64,000 nucleotides of DNA from Haloarcula regularis (GTDB lineage: Archaea; Halobacteriota; Halobacteria; Halobacteriales; Haloarculaceae), in contig NZ_CP119794.1 in the NCBI RefSeq assembly GCF_029338315.1, positions 310,001-374,000 on the forward strand, written 5' to 3'. The translations under genes and the position numbers were made by a program. Under the pieces are notes generated by a model. The model searched no databases and had not been told where the DNA came from. It saw only the letters and a program-made list of their open reading frames with translations. Shown piece by piece: positions 10,838-20,491 of the stretch. Each line of letters starts with the position of its first letter. The stretch's first letter is position 1.

Positions 10838-11158
10838 CTAGATGTCGAAGGCGTCACTGACCTGGATCTCGACGACGGTCTTCTCGGCGCCGTCGTAGGT
10901 GATGAGCCCGTGGGCGGTCAGTTTGGGGAGGTGGTTGTGGTGCAGGGCGACCTTCACGTGCTCGGGACCCTGTCGCTCCATCTGTACGCCTGCCGTCGCC
11001 CAGATGGTGTGTGAGAGGTCCTGGAGTGTCACTGGTGGCGCTGCCCGGCCAAGTACCGAAATCGTCTCCCGCCGCAGTTCGTTGGCGAGCAGTTCGTGGC
11101 GCTCGGTCTCGGTTAGTCTCAGTTGTTGGGTACCGTTTAGGTTGTCACCGTTGGCCAT
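10838..11158 (-). CDS. DUF7344-type winged-helix regulator
   Basis: 106-residue soluble protein of the haloarchaeal DUF7344 family, probably DNA-binding. The winged-helix core runs from LANELRRETISVLGRAA to LHHNHLPKLTAHGLITYD, with the usual NHLPKL motif, followed by a short beta wing (KTVVEIQVSDAFDI). There are no membrane helices, unlike the relatives at 54.8 and 56.0 kb. Being directly upstream of malQ suggests control of glucan genes, but nothing in the sequence proves it. Confidence 0.75.
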   Translation of the reverse strand: MANGDNLNGTQQLRLTETERHELLANELRRETISVLGRAAPPVTLQDLSHTIWATAGVQMERQGPEHVKVALHHNHLPKLTAHGLITYDGAEKTVVEIQVSDAFDI

Positions 11159-11243
11159 GGTTCAGTCCTGCGGGATGTCTCTCCGGAGTCGCCGGGGCCC
11201 CGCACGTGTCCTACAAAGGTTGCAGTGACCAATAAGGAAATAA

Positions 11244-11257
11244 CCTAGGTATCTAGG
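11244..11257. promoter_or_regulatory. Short dyad between acyl-CoA ligase and DUF7344 gene
   Basis: CCTAG (11244-11248) and CTAGG (11253-11257) are inverted around GTAT, in an AT-richer stretch upstream of the DUF7344 gene and just past the stop of the ligase gene. It may be an operator for the regulator gene or part of the preceding transcript's end. Weak evidence. Confidence 0.25.
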
Positions 11258-11268
11258 CTCTCTAGTGG

Positions 11269-12831
11269 TCACTCGCCGAACCGCTCGACGACGGCGTCCC
11301 GATCGAGCTTCGAGGGCCCGGACGTCGGCATCGTCTCGACGAACGCCAGCGAGCGCGGGTGTTTGAACCGGGCGAGACGGCCATCGAGGAAGTCCCTGAG
11401 TTCGTCGACGGTCAGGTCCGTGTCGCCCTCGACGACCGCGCGCCCGACCCGGCCCCACTGGTCGTCGGGCACCGCGACCACGATCACCTCGTCGACGGCC
11501 GGGTGGTCGGCGATGGCGTCCTCGACCTCGGACGGATAGACGTTCTCGCCCCCGCTGACGAACATGTGTTTCTTGCGCCCCTCGACGTGGTAGAACCCCT
11601 CGTCGTCGACGCGGGCGAGGTCACCCGTGGCGACCCACCCGTCGTCGCCGAACGTCGCCGCCGTCTCTTCGGGGGCGTCCAGATAGCCGGCGGCGGCGTG
11701 GGGCGACCGCAGCTCCAGTTCGCCGACCTCGCCCCGGTCGACGGGAATGCCGTCGTCGACGACGCGTGCGTCGACGTGCATGGCCGGTCGTCCCACGCTG
11801 TCGGCTTGCTCCCGGGGCCACCCCTCTGGCATCGCGAAGTTGTTCGGTCCACACTCCGTGAGGCCGTAGCCCTGCGAGAGGTCGACGCCGCGGTCCCACC
11901 AGGCCTCCATGACGGCCTGGCGGCACGGCCCCCCGCCGGACTTGACGACCCGGAGCGTCGAGAGGTCGGTGTCCGACCAGGCCGCGTGCTCGGTCATCGC
12001 CCGCAGGACGGCGGGGACGGCCACCAGCACCGACCCGCCCTCGTCCTCGACGACCCGGAGGACCTGGCCGGGGTCGAACTCCCGGGCGACGACGACGGTC
12101 CCGCCCATGTGCCAGATGGGGACGGTGACGACGTTCCACCCGCCGGTGTGGAACATCGGGAACACCATCGGCGTCACGTCGTCGTCGCGCAGGCCCCACG
12201 AGGTGATGGTGTTGACCGAGTTCCAGACGATGCCCCGATGAGTCAGGACCGTCTCCTTCGGTGTGCCCGTCGAGCCGCCGGTGTGGAGCAGGAGGTGGGG
12301 GTCCGATGGCGCGAGCGTCGCCGTCTCGACCGGGTCGTCATCCGCCGGGAGCGCGTCGACGTAGGCCTCGGCGTCCGGGAACGACCCCTCGGTCGACGTC
12401 CCCGCTTCGCCGTCTGTGAGCGTCACCGCCGGACACTCGACGTCTGTTCCCTCGAGCGCCTCGCCAGTCAGCTCGACGAAGGGCGCTTCGACGACGAGGA
12501 GTTCGGGGTCGACGCGGGCCAGCAGGGTCCCCAGTTCCGGCGGCGCCAGCCGGTGTGAGAGCGGCGCCAGCACGCTCCCGGTCTTGCCCGTCGCGAAGAA
12601 CAGGTCGACCAGCCCCGGCCGGTTTCGCGAGACGACGGCGACGGCCTCACCCTCGTCGACGCCCCGGTCGCACAATAGCCGCGCCGTCCGATTCGCGCGC
12701 CGGTCGAGGTCGGCGTAGGTGTAGCGCTCGCCCGTCGTCGCATCGACGAGGCCGGTCCGGTCGGGCGTGAGCGCGGTGCGTTTCTCGCTCCAGGCACCGA
12801 CCCACTCCTGGGGGCGGCCGAACTCAGACAT
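11269..12831 (-). CDS. AMP-forming acyl-CoA synthetase / ligase
   Basis: 520-residue member of the ANL adenylating superfamily that activates a carboxylic acid to its CoA thioester. Visible motifs are the AMP/P-loop LLLHTGGSTGTPKETVLTHR, LSQGYGLTECGPN, GWVATGDLARVDDEGFYHVE and GRKKHMFVSGGENVYPSEVE. The C-terminal part carries the swivelling domain and a terminal GPSKLDRD lysine region. The substrate (medium/long-chain or aryl acid) cannot be read from sequence. The start overlaps the 3' end of the alpha/beta hydrolase gene by eight bases, so both are one transcript. Confidence 0.9.
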   Translation of the reverse strand: MSEFGRPQEWVGAWSEKRTALTPDRTGLVDATTGERYTYADLDRRANRTARLLCDRGVDEGEAVAVVSRNRPGLVDLFFATGKTGSVLAPLSHRLAPPELGTLLARVDPELLVVEAPFVELTGEALEGTDVECPAVTLTDGEAGTSTEGSFPDAEAYVDALPADDDPVETATLAPSDPHLLLHTGGSTGTPKETVLTHRGIVWNSVNTITSWGLRDDDVTPMVFPMFHTGGWNVVTVPIWHMGGTVVVAREFDPGQVLRVVEDEGGSVLVAVPAVLRAMTEHAAWSDTDLSTLRVVKSGGGPCRQAVMEAWWDRGVDLSQGYGLTECGPNNFAMPEGWPREQADSVGRPAMHVDARVVDDGIPVDRGEVGELELRSPHAAAGYLDAPEETAATFGDDGWVATGDLARVDDEGFYHVEGRKKHMFVSGGENVYPSEVEDAIADHPAVDEVIVVAVPDDQWGRVGRAVVEGDTDLTVDELRDFLDGRLARFKHPRSLAFVETMPTSGPSKLDRDAVVERFGE

Positions 12832-13627
12832 CGGCGAGGAACTCCCGAAGGCGTTCGTTCACCCGGTCGCTGTGCTCGATGAACAGCAGGTGGGGGGCGC
12901 CCTCGAGCCGGACCACCTCCACGTCGGGAATCCCGGCCTCCAGCAGGGCGGCGTTCTCGACCGGAACGACCCGGTCGTCCGTCCCGTGTAGCACCAGCGT
13001 CGGGACCCGAATCTCCCCCAGGCGGTCGTGGACGTCGAAGGCGTCGACCGCCGCTGCCTGCCACGCCAGAGCCTGCTCGCCGGCGTCGGACTCGATGCGC
13101 CAGTCCACGATGCGCTCGACGAGGGCGTCGTGCTCGGCCACGAACGACTCGTTCATCGCCGCGGCCATCTTGTACCGGCGCGCTTCGCGCTCGTCGTAGG
13201 ACTCGGGGACCTCGAACATCCGCTCGGCCGTGGCCTCGGGCATCGGGACTGCCTCCGGGCCGCCGGGCGTGGTGCACATGAGGACCAGCGACAGGGTGCG
13301 GTCGTACTCCAGGGCGAACTGCTGGGCGACCATCCCGCCCATGCTGGCCCCGACGACGTGGGCCGTCTCGACCCCCGCGTCGTCCAGCACGGCGGCCAGG
13401 TCGCTCGCCATCGCATCCATCGTGTAGGGCCCCTCCGGCGTGTCGGAGTCGCCCGTCCCGCGGTTGTCCCAGACGATGGTGTCGTACTCGTCGTCCAGGG
13501 CCTGCCGTTGCCAGCGCCACATCCACCGGCCGTAGCCGATGCCCTCGACGAACGCGACGGTCGGTGCGTCCGTGGGGCCGCGACGCTCGTACGCGAGGCG
13601 GACGCCGTCGTTGGTAGCGTACTCCAT
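12824..13627 (-). CDS. Alpha/beta-hydrolase
   Basis: 267-residue soluble alpha/beta-hydrolase. The Ser nucleophile elbow is GASMGGMVAQQ, the acid is in LVLHGTDDRVVPVENA, and the His is in EGAPHLLFIEHSDRV. A cap domain rich in acidic residues lies between about 130 and 190. It resembles 3-oxoadipate enol-lactonase or haloperoxidase-like esterases, but the substrate is unknown. It is the first gene of a two-gene operon with the acyl-CoA ligase. That suggests ester or lactone opening followed by CoA activation of the released acid, which is inference. The ATG at 13627 is chosen because the reading starts MEYATNDGVRLAYERRG, typical for the family. Confidence 0.85.
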   Translation of the reverse strand: MEYATNDGVRLAYERRGPTDAPTVAFVEGIGYGRWMWRWQRQALDDEYDTIVWDNRGTGDSDTPEGPYTMDAMASDLAAVLDDAGVETAHVVGASMGGMVAQQFALEYDRTLSLVLMCTTPGGPEAVPMPEATAERMFEVPESYDEREARRYKMAAAMNESFVAEHDALVERIVDWRIESDAGEQALAWQAAAVDAFDVHDRLGEIRVPTLVLHGTDDRVVPVENAALLEAGIPDVEVVRLEGAPHLLFIEHSDRVNERLREFLADV

Positions 13628-13844
13628 GCGTGGTCGCTGTTGCCGTTGCCCCGATGATCGGGTCCCGGAGGTAAAACCTTCGTCCCCGTAGACCGGCTCC
13701 CGGTGGGAGGCGATCGCGTGGGCCGTTGGCCACTCTGACGGCGCGGCCCCGCCGCCGGTCGACCCGGGGCGGGTTTGTCATTATCGAACGCCTACCCCAC
13801 CCCATTTCAATACAGTTTTACGCTTCGGCTTGGGACGGAATGGT

Positions 13845-16541
13845 ATGACTTTGCACGCCAGAGATATCAAACAGGACGTGCGGGAGCTGGGGGAGCTCCT
13901 CGGCGACGTCCTCGAGGCCCAGTCGTCGACCGACGCCTTCGAGACCGTAGAGAAGATCCGCACGTCGTCTATCGAATACCGACGGGGCGACGCGGAGACG
14001 CGCACGGACGTGGGCCGTACGCTCGACCGCCTCTCGCCCGCCGAGCAGGACATCGTCTCGCGGGCCTTCACGACGTACTTCGAGCTCATCAATCTCGCCG
14101 AGGAGCGCCACCGAGTGCGACAGATTCGCGAGGAGAGCCAGGAGGGGGTCCTCGAGGACAGCGTGGCCGAGGCCGTACAGGTGCTCTCCGAACGCGGGGC
14201 CGACGCAGAGACGCTCGAGGACGTGCTCGAGGACGTTCTCATCCAGCCGACGTTCACCGCCCACCCGACCGAGGCCCGCCGGAAGACGGTGAAGGCCAAG
14301 CTCCGCGCCGTCGCTCGCGACCTGGAGACCTTAGACGAGGTCCGCCTGACAGACCGCGAGGAGGACCTCGTCGAGCGCGACCTGGAGGCCGAAGTGACCA
14401 GTCTCTGGCAGACCCCACAGGTCCGTGACCGCCGCCCCGAGGTCACCGACGAGGCCCTCAACGTCCAGTGGTATCTGGAGAACGTCCTCTTCGACGTCAT
14501 CGACCGCGTCTACGACGAACTCGAACACGCCATCGACGAGGAGTACGACGAGGACGTCGACGTCTCCAAGCTCTACGAGTTCCGGTCCTGGGCCGGGTCC
14601 GACCGCGACGGCAACCCGTTTGTCACCCCTGAGGTCACCGAGGAGACGCTGGAACGCCAGCGCGACACCATCCTCCCGCTGTACCGCGACAAACTCAAGG
14701 AACTCTCGGGCGTGCTGAGCCAGGACGCCGACAACATCGACACCGACGAGCGCTTCGACGAGCGGCTCGCGGACCACAAGGAGCGTCTCCCCGGCGTCGC
14801 CAGCGAGGCCGAGGAACGCTACCCCGACGAGCCCTACCGGCAGAAGCTCAAGCTGATGCGCGAGTCGGTGCTGCGCGTGGGCGACGTCCGGCAAGGCGGC
14901 TACGACGGCCCCCAGAATCTGCTGACGGACCTGCGGGCCATCTCTGAGAGCCTGCGCGAGAACGACGCCGAAGTCATCGCCGAGTCGCAGGTCGACCCGC
15001 TCTACCGGAAGGTCGACACCTTCGGCTTCTCGCTTGCCAGCCTCGACCTGCGCGACCACCGCGCGATGCACACCAACGCCATCGCCGAGGCCGTCGACCG
15101 CCACGGCATCGACTACGAGGGGATGGACGAGGACGAACGCGTCGAGTTCCTGACCGAGGCAATCCTCCAGGAGGACTCGGTCATCGACATGACAGAGACC
15201 GACGGCCTCTCGGACGACTCCAAGCGCGTCATGCGCCGGTTCCGCGAGACTGCCGAGTGGCAAAAGGAGTACGGCGTCGACGCCATCGACACCTACGCCA
15301 TCAGTTGGTGTGAGGAGCCCAGCCACGTCCTGGAGGTCCTGTTCCTGGGCGACCAGGTCGGCATCGTCGACCTGCCGGGCTACTGCGGGCTGGACATCGT
15401 CCCGCTGCTTGAGTCCGAGTACGCCCTCTCGGGCGCCCGGCGCATCATGGGGACCCTGTTCGAGAACGAGGCCTACTCGCAGGCGCTCGAGGCGCGGAAC
15501 AACATCCAGGAGATAATGCTGGGGTACTCGGACTCCAACAAGGAAAACGGGTTCCTCGCCGCAAACTGGTCGCTGTACAACAACCAGAAGCGCTTGGCCA
15601 ACATCACGGGCGACTACGACGTCGAGATGCGGCTGTTCCACGGTCGCGGCGGATCTATCTCACGCGGCGGTGGCCCGATGAACGACGCGATGCTGGCCCT
15701 GCCAAACGAGACGGTCACCGGCCAGATCAAGTTCACCGAGCAGGGCGAGGCCATCTCCGAGAAGTACGCCAACGAGGACATCGCCGAGCGCAACCTCGAA
15801 CAGATGCTCAACGCCCAGGTCCGGGCCCGTTACAACGCCTTGCAGGAACCGGTCGAGGACATCCCCGACGAGTGGTCAGAGGCGATGAAGACGGCGGCCG
15901 ACGCCGCCCGCGACGAGTACCAGAACCTGCTCGAGACCGAGGGGTTCGTCGACTACTTCGAACAGGCCACCCCCATCACGGTCATCGAGAACCTCAACAT
16001 GGGGTCGCGGCCGGCCTCCCGCAGCGAGGACCGTAGTGTCGACGACCTGCGCGCCATCCCGTGGGTGTTCTCCTGGACCCAGGCTCGCTGTATCATCCCC
16101 GGGTGGTACTCCATCGCCACCGGCCTCGAGGCCTACCTCGAAGACGGTGGGGACATCGAATCCCTGCAGGAGATGTACCGGGAGTGGCCGTTCTTCCGGA
16201 CGAAGATAGACAACGCCTCGCTCGCGCTGGCCCGGACCGACATGGAGATCGCCCGGGAGTACGCTGACCTCGCCGACGGGGACCTTCGCGACCGCATCTT
16301 CCCGCGCATCGAGGACGAGTACGAGCGGACCGTCGACCTCGTCACGGAGATCACCGACCGCGAGGGACTGCTCGACCGCGACTGGCTCGAGGAGAATCTG
16401 GATCGGCGCAACCCCTACGTTGACCCGCTGAACCTCCTGCAGGTCCGCCTGCTGGCCCAGTCTCACCTGACAGAGACCGAGAAGCGCACGCTTCGGCTGA
16501 CCGTCCAGGGCATCGCCGCCGGGATGAAGAACACCGGATAA
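13845..16541 (+). CDS. ppc: Phosphoenolpyruvate carboxylase
   Basis: 898 residues, the length of bacterial-type PEPC, not the short archaeal PpcA type. It carboxylates PEP with bicarbonate to oxaloacetate and refills the TCA cycle. Key blocks are present: FTAHPTEARRKTVKAK with catalytic H140, GSDRDGNPFVTPEV, GYSDSNKENGFLAANW, and FHGRGGSISRGGGP. The C-terminus ends MKNTG, as usual for the family. An upstream ATG at 13830 would add five residues; the ATG at 13845 (MTLHARDIKQ) is preferred because the family's N-terminal homology begins there. Single gene with its own promoter region. Confidence 0.97.
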   Translation: MTLHARDIKQDVRELGELLGDVLEAQSSTDAFETVEKIRTSSIEYRRGDAETRTDVGRTLDRLSPAEQDIVSRAFTTYFELINLAEERHRVRQIREESQEGVLEDSVAEAVQVLSERGADAETLEDVLEDVLIQPTFTAHPTEARRKTVKAKLRAVARDLETLDEVRLTDREEDLVERDLEAEVTSLWQTPQVRDRRPEVTDEALNVQWYLENVLFDVIDRVYDELEHAIDEEYDEDVDVSKLYEFRSWAGSDRDGNPFVTPEVTEETLERQRDTILPLYRDKLKELSGVLSQDADNIDTDERFDERLADHKERLPGVASEAEERYPDEPYRQKLKLMRESVLRVGDVRQGGYDGPQNLLTDLRAISESLRENDAEVIAESQVDPLYRKVDTFGFSLASLDLRDHRAMHTNAIAEAVDRHGIDYEGMDEDERVEFLTEAILQEDSVIDMTETDGLSDDSKRVMRRFRETAEWQKEYGVDAIDTYAISWCEEPSHVLEVLFLGDQVGIVDLPGYCGLDIVPLLESEYALSGARRIMGTLFENEAYSQALEARNNIQEIMLGYSDSNKENGFLAANWSLYNNQKRLANITGDYDVEMRLFHGRGGSISRGGGPMNDAMLALPNETVTGQIKFTEQGEAISEKYANEDIAERNLEQMLNAQVRARYNALQEPVEDIPDEWSEAMKTAADAARDEYQNLLETEGFVDYFEQATPITVIENLNMGSRPASRSEDRSVDDLRAIPWVFSWTQARCIIPGWYSIATGLEAYLEDGGDIESLQEMYREWPFFRTKIDNASLALARTDMEIAREYADLADGDLRDRIFPRIEDEYERTVDLVTEITDREGLLDRDWLEENLDRRNPYVDPLNLLQVRLLAQSHLTETEKRTLRLTVQGIAAGMKNTG

Positions 16542-16631
16542 CCGTCCAGCGGGCACCCTGTCTGTCGGACTCGGGAAATTTACCACAGTAGTAGTATTTC
16601 CGAAGCCTTTACTGTTCAGCCGAGTGGACAG

Positions 16632-17090
16632 ATGCCCATGGCGCTCGAAAAGATACTGCTCGCGGTCGGCCCGAACGACAAAGACCGCGTCGAAGAACTC
16701 GCCCGCACCGTCATCGACATCGCCGGCCCCACCGGCGCGGAGGTCACCGTCGCGCACGTCTTCACGGAGGACCAGTACGAGGACGTCGTCGACCGACTCG
16801 AGTTCGCCTCGACCGGCGAGGCGGACCCGGACGAAGTCGCCGACCGACACACGACGGTTCGTGATCTCAGCAACCGACTCGAAGAGGCCGGCATCGTCCA
16901 CTCCGCCCGAGGAGCCGTCGGGAACCACGGCGACCAGATCGTCTCGCTCGCCGAGGATACCGGCGCCGATCTCGTCGTCGTCGGCGGCCGCAAGCGATCC
17001 CCGACCGGCAAGGCCGTCTTCGGTTCGACCGCACAGGAGGTCATGCTGAACGCGCCGTGCCCGGTCACCTTCGTCCGCGGCGAGGAGTAA
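16632..17090 (+). CDS. Universal stress protein (UspA family)
   Basis: 152-residue single-domain Usp. The N-terminal strand is ALEKILLAVGPNDKDR. The C-terminal ATP-binding signature is VVGGRKRSPTGKAVFGS followed by EVMLNAPCPVTFVR, matching G2xG9G(S/T). It may start instead at the ATG at 16638 (MALEKIL). It is separated from ppc by 90 bases that contain TATA-like TTTACTG about 25 bases before the start. Probably a cytoplasmic ATP-binding stress or signalling protein. Confidence 0.92.
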   Translation: MPMALEKILLAVGPNDKDRVEELARTVIDIAGPTGAEVTVAHVFTEDQYEDVVDRLEFASTGEADPDEVADRHTTVRDLSNRLEEAGIVHSARGAVGNHGDQIVSLAEDTGADLVVVGGRKRSPTGKAVFGSTAQEVMLNAPCPVTFVRGEE

Positions 17091-17273
17091 ACGCCCTTCT
17101 TCTCTCTGTCTCTGCCGGCGAGCGGGACGCAGCGACCTCCACGCTCGAGTGACGACCCCCCGACTGAAGCACTCGTCGCGGCCGCCCGCTCGAGGCTGCT
17201 GCCACCGCAGAACGACCATCCCGAGTGACATCTGCCGACACCTCTTTGTACCGGCACTCGTCTACAAGCAAGG

Positions 17274-19037
17274 GTGACCGTGGCAAGTGGCGGCACGATT
17301 CGGGTGCTCCACGTCGACGACGACCCGGAGTTCGCCGAGCTGACCGCGACGTTCCTCCAGCGGGAGGACGACCGGTTCGTCGTCGAAACGGCATCCTCCG
17401 CGGCCGAAGGACTCGACCGCATCGAAACTAGTCGGCCAGACTGTGTCGTTTCCGATTACAACATGCCCGGGAAGAACGGGCTGGCGTTTCTCGAGGCGGT
17501 CCGGAGCGAGTACGCCGACCTCCCGTTCATCCTGTATACCGGACGAGGGAGCGAAACGGTCGCGAGCGAGGCTATCTCGGCCGGTGTGACGGAGTACCTC
17601 CAGAAGTCCGGCGGGACCGAACAGTACGCGATGCTGGCCAACAAGATATCGAACGCCGTCGAGCGCACGGAGGCCGAGGTGGCCCGGAAACGGCACCTCG
17701 CGGCCGTCGAGAGCGCACAGGAGGGCATCAGCATCCTCGACGAGGACGGCCGGTTCGTCTACGTAAACGGGGCCTACGCCGACATCTACGGGTACGAACC
17801 CGCGGAGATGCTGGGCGAGCACTGGGAGCTTGTCTACCCGGACGCGGCCACCGACGTCGCGTACGACGAGATACTCCCGGCGGTCGCGTCGGAGGGGTAC
17901 TGGCACGGGGAGACGACCGGCCTCCGGGCCGACGGGTCGACGTTCCCGGAGGAGCACGTCGTCTCACGGACCGAGACGGGCGATATGGTCTGTACCGTCC
18001 GGGACATAAGCGATACACGGGACCGTGAGGCCGACCTCGCTCTGAAAGAGCGCGCCATGGACGAGGCCCCCGTCGGCATCACGCTCACCGACCCCTCACA
18101 GGACGACAACCCCCTCGTCTACGTCAACGACCGCTTCGAGGAGATAACCGGCTACGATCGAGCGGAGATACTCGGCCGCAACTGCCGGTTACTCCAGGGC
18201 GAGGGGACCGACCCGGAACCGGTGGCAAAACTGCGGGCGGCGATCGACGACGAGCGACCGGTCACCGTCGAACTGCGGAACTACCGCGCGGACGGCACCG
18301 AGTTCTGGAACCGGGTCACCGTCGCGCCAATCGCGGACGGGACCGGCGAGGTGACGAACTTCGTCGGGTTCCAGGAGGTGGTCACCGAGCGCACGGAGCG
18401 CGAACTGGCTCTCGAACGCAAGAACAAGCGACTGGACGCGTTTACCGGGATGGTGAGCCACGACCTCCGGAACCCGCTTCACGTCGCGGAAGGCAGCCTC
18501 GAACTGGCCCGCGAGGAGTGCGACAACGAACACGTCGACCGGGCCAGCGAGGCGGTCGACCGGAGCCTGGCGCTCGTCGACGACCTGTTGACCCTGGCAC
18601 GGGAAGGGCGCGACCTGGACGACGTCGAAGCCGTCTCTCTCGCCGACGTCCTCGAGGCGTGCTGGACGACCGTCGACACGGAAGCGGCGACGCTCGCGAT
18701 ACGGGGCGACGTGCGGTTACGGGCCGACCGGAGCAGGCTGGTGCAACTGCTCGAGAACCTCGTCCGCAACGCCGTCGAACACGGCGGGCGGGACGTGACC
18801 GTCACCGCCGGTCGCCTCGACGGTGGCTTCTACGTGGCCGACGACGGTCCGGGTATCCCACTCGAGGAGCGCCAGGCGGTGTTCGAACCGGGCCACTCGA
18901 CGAACGAAGACGGGACCGGTATCGGGCTGGCGATCGTCGAGCGTATCGCCGACGCCCACGGCTGGGACATCTCGGTCACCACGGGGCCCGAGGGCGGCGC
19001 CCGCTTCGAGTTCACCGGCGTCGACCCGGTCGGGTGA
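17274..19037 (+). CDS. Receiver-PAS-LOV hybrid sensor histidine kinase (blue-light candidate)
   Basis: 587 residues, cytoplasmic, GTG start at 17274. Domain order: response-regulator receiver about 9-125 with phospho-acceptor D61 (VVSDYNMPGKNG); PAS about 135-245; LOV-type PAS about 250-365; HisKA with H396 (GMVSHDLRNPLH); HATPase about 470-580 (ENLVRNAVEHG, VADDGPGIP, GTGIGLAIVERI). The LOV core has GRNCRLLQGEGTDP with the adduct-forming cysteine C304. It also has the flavin-contact asparagines in ELRNYRADGTEFWN and the glutamine in FVGFQE. This makes blue-light sensing plausible. No output regulator is adjacent, so the partner is unknown. Confidence 0.9.
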   Translation: MTVASGGTIRVLHVDDDPEFAELTATFLQREDDRFVVETASSAAEGLDRIETSRPDCVVSDYNMPGKNGLAFLEAVRSEYADLPFILYTGRGSETVASEAISAGVTEYLQKSGGTEQYAMLANKISNAVERTEAEVARKRHLAAVESAQEGISILDEDGRFVYVNGAYADIYGYEPAEMLGEHWELVYPDAATDVAYDEILPAVASEGYWHGETTGLRADGSTFPEEHVVSRTETGDMVCTVRDISDTRDREADLALKERAMDEAPVGITLTDPSQDDNPLVYVNDRFEEITGYDRAEILGRNCRLLQGEGTDPEPVAKLRAAIDDERPVTVELRNYRADGTEFWNRVTVAPIADGTGEVTNFVGFQEVVTERTERELALERKNKRLDAFTGMVSHDLRNPLHVAEGSLELAREECDNEHVDRASEAVDRSLALVDDLLTLAREGRDLDDVEAVSLADVLEACWTTVDTEAATLAIRGDVRLRADRSRLVQLLENLVRNAVEHGGRDVTVTAGRLDGGFYVADDGPGIPLEERQAVFEPGHSTNEDGTGIGLAIVERIADAHGWDISVTTGPEGGARFEFTGVDPVG

Positions 19038-19120
19038 CCGGCCGCCTCAGCACTCGCACTGTGGTGGGTCAGTGACGCTGTGGTCCTCCGAATCCCGTCG
19101 TCGCCGGGACGGCGACCGAC

Positions 19121-20491
19121 TCACTCGACGAGGGCGGCCTCGAGCAGTTCCAGCGGGTGGCGGATCTCGTACCCGGAGCCGTGTTCCATCTGCATGGCAC
19201 ACGTGGGGCACTCGGTCATGCCGACCTCGCCCTCGGCGTGGGCCATGTGCTCGAACATCTCCTCGCCGATCTCCATCGACTTCTCGTACTTCTCTTCCTT
19301 CCAGCCGTAGGTGCCCGAGATGCCCGAGCAGGACTCGCCGACGTCCTCGATGCCCGCGCCCTCGAGGTCGCGGAACAGTTCGACGGCCTGGCGGTCCAGA
19401 CCCTGATTGCGGGCGTGACACGGCGCGTGGTAGGCGAACTCTCGGGCCAGGTCGCCCGAGACCTCCGCCTCCCGGACCGCGCCGGTGAGGTCCTCGTTGA
19501 TGCGCAGGTACTCGAGGGCCTCGAAGGTGTTCGCGGCGACCTCCTCGATGCCGTCGATGTCGAACAGCTCGGGGTACTCCTGGCGCAGCGCCATCGAACA
19601 GGACGTACAGGACGCGACGGCGTCGTACCCCTCCTCGACCAGGTCCGACATCGAGGAGACGTTGACCTCCGCGTGCCGGCGGGCGTCGGCGAGCATCCCG
19701 TTGGCGAACATCGGCGTTCCGGAGCAGCGCTGTTCGGGCGCGACGACCTCGTAGCCGAAGTGCTCGTAGACCCTGACCATCGCCTTCCCGACCTCCGGGG
19801 TGTTGTAGTTGGAGTAACAGCCGTGGAAGTACGCCACCTTCTTCTCGCCGTCGGTGGGTTCGCCGCGGCGCTCGCGGCGCTCGCGGGCGTTCCGGCGGGA
19901 GGCGTCGGCCCCGCCCCGGTCGGCCCACCACTCGCGGAAGGTCTGTGTCGCAAACTCGGGAAAGTCCCGTTCCCTGGTGACCCCCAGCGTCTTCTCCATC
20001 AGCCAGCGGGCCGGGCCGAAGTTCATCGCGACGTTCGCGAGGCGCGGGACCTTGCTCGCGAGGAACGCCGACGTCCGGTAGTTCGCGAGGATGCGGTTGC
20101 GGACGTACTCGACGGAGAGCGTGTCCATCTGCTCGCTGACGTACTCGCCCCGGGCCGTGTTGTGCATCTGGCTGAGCGGCACGCCCGACGGACAGGCGTT
20201 GTCACAGCGCATGCAGTTCGAACACGACATGATGGAGTCGTCGACTGTGTAGTCGTCGTCCGTCTGTTTCAGGCGCCACTGCTCGGGCCCCTGGAACTTC
20301 GGCCCGGGGAAGTCGTCGTCGACCTCCGCCACCGGACAGTTCGTGTCACAGGTGGAGCACTTGTAACAGGAGTCCGCGCCGGGGCGCAGGTCGAAGTCGT
20401 CGCTATCGGGGAAGACGTCGACCGGTTCGAACTCGTCTCCCGTGTTCGGTGCAGCTGGCTCGAATGTAGGGCTCTCTTCGGCGTCGCTCAT
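19121..20491 (-). CDS. glpC: Anaerobic glycerol-3-phosphate dehydrogenase subunit C
   Basis: 456-residue iron-sulfur subunit passing electrons from GlpAB to the quinone pool. Two [4Fe-4S] ferredoxin motifs lie at the N-terminal end (CYKCSTCDTNCP and CSNCMRCDNACPSG). Two CCG heterodisulfide-reductase-like domains follow (HGCYSNYNTPEVG, CTSCSMALRQEYP, and GESCSGISGTYGWKEE with CPTCAMQMEHG). The ATG lies within the end of glpB (four-base overlap), so translation is coupled. It is the last gene of the glpABC operon. Confidence 0.95.
   Translation of the reverse strand: MSDAEESPTFEPAAPNTGDEFEPVDVFPDSDDFDLRPGADSCYKCSTCDTNCPVAEVDDDFPGPKFQGPEQWRLKQTDDDYTVDDSIMSCSNCMRCDNACPSGVPLSQMHNTARGEYVSEQMDTLSVEYVRNRILANYRTSAFLASKVPRLANVAMNFGPARWLMEKTLGVTRERDFPEFATQTFREWWADRGGADASRRNARERRERRGEPTDGEKKVAYFHGCYSNYNTPEVGKAMVRVYEHFGYEVVAPEQRCSGTPMFANGMLADARRHAEVNVSSMSDLVEEGYDAVASCTSCSMALRQEYPELFDIDGIEEVAANTFEALEYLRINEDLTGAVREAEVSGDLAREFAYHAPCHARNQGLDRQAVELFRDLEGAGIEDVGESCSGISGTYGWKEEKYEKSMEIGEEMFEHMAHAEGEVGMTECPTCAMQMEHGSGYEIRHPLELLEAALVE

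Noticed and set aside
14331-15641. 436-codon frame antisense to ppc
   Set aside because: Shadow of PEP carboxylase, which is complete on the other strand.
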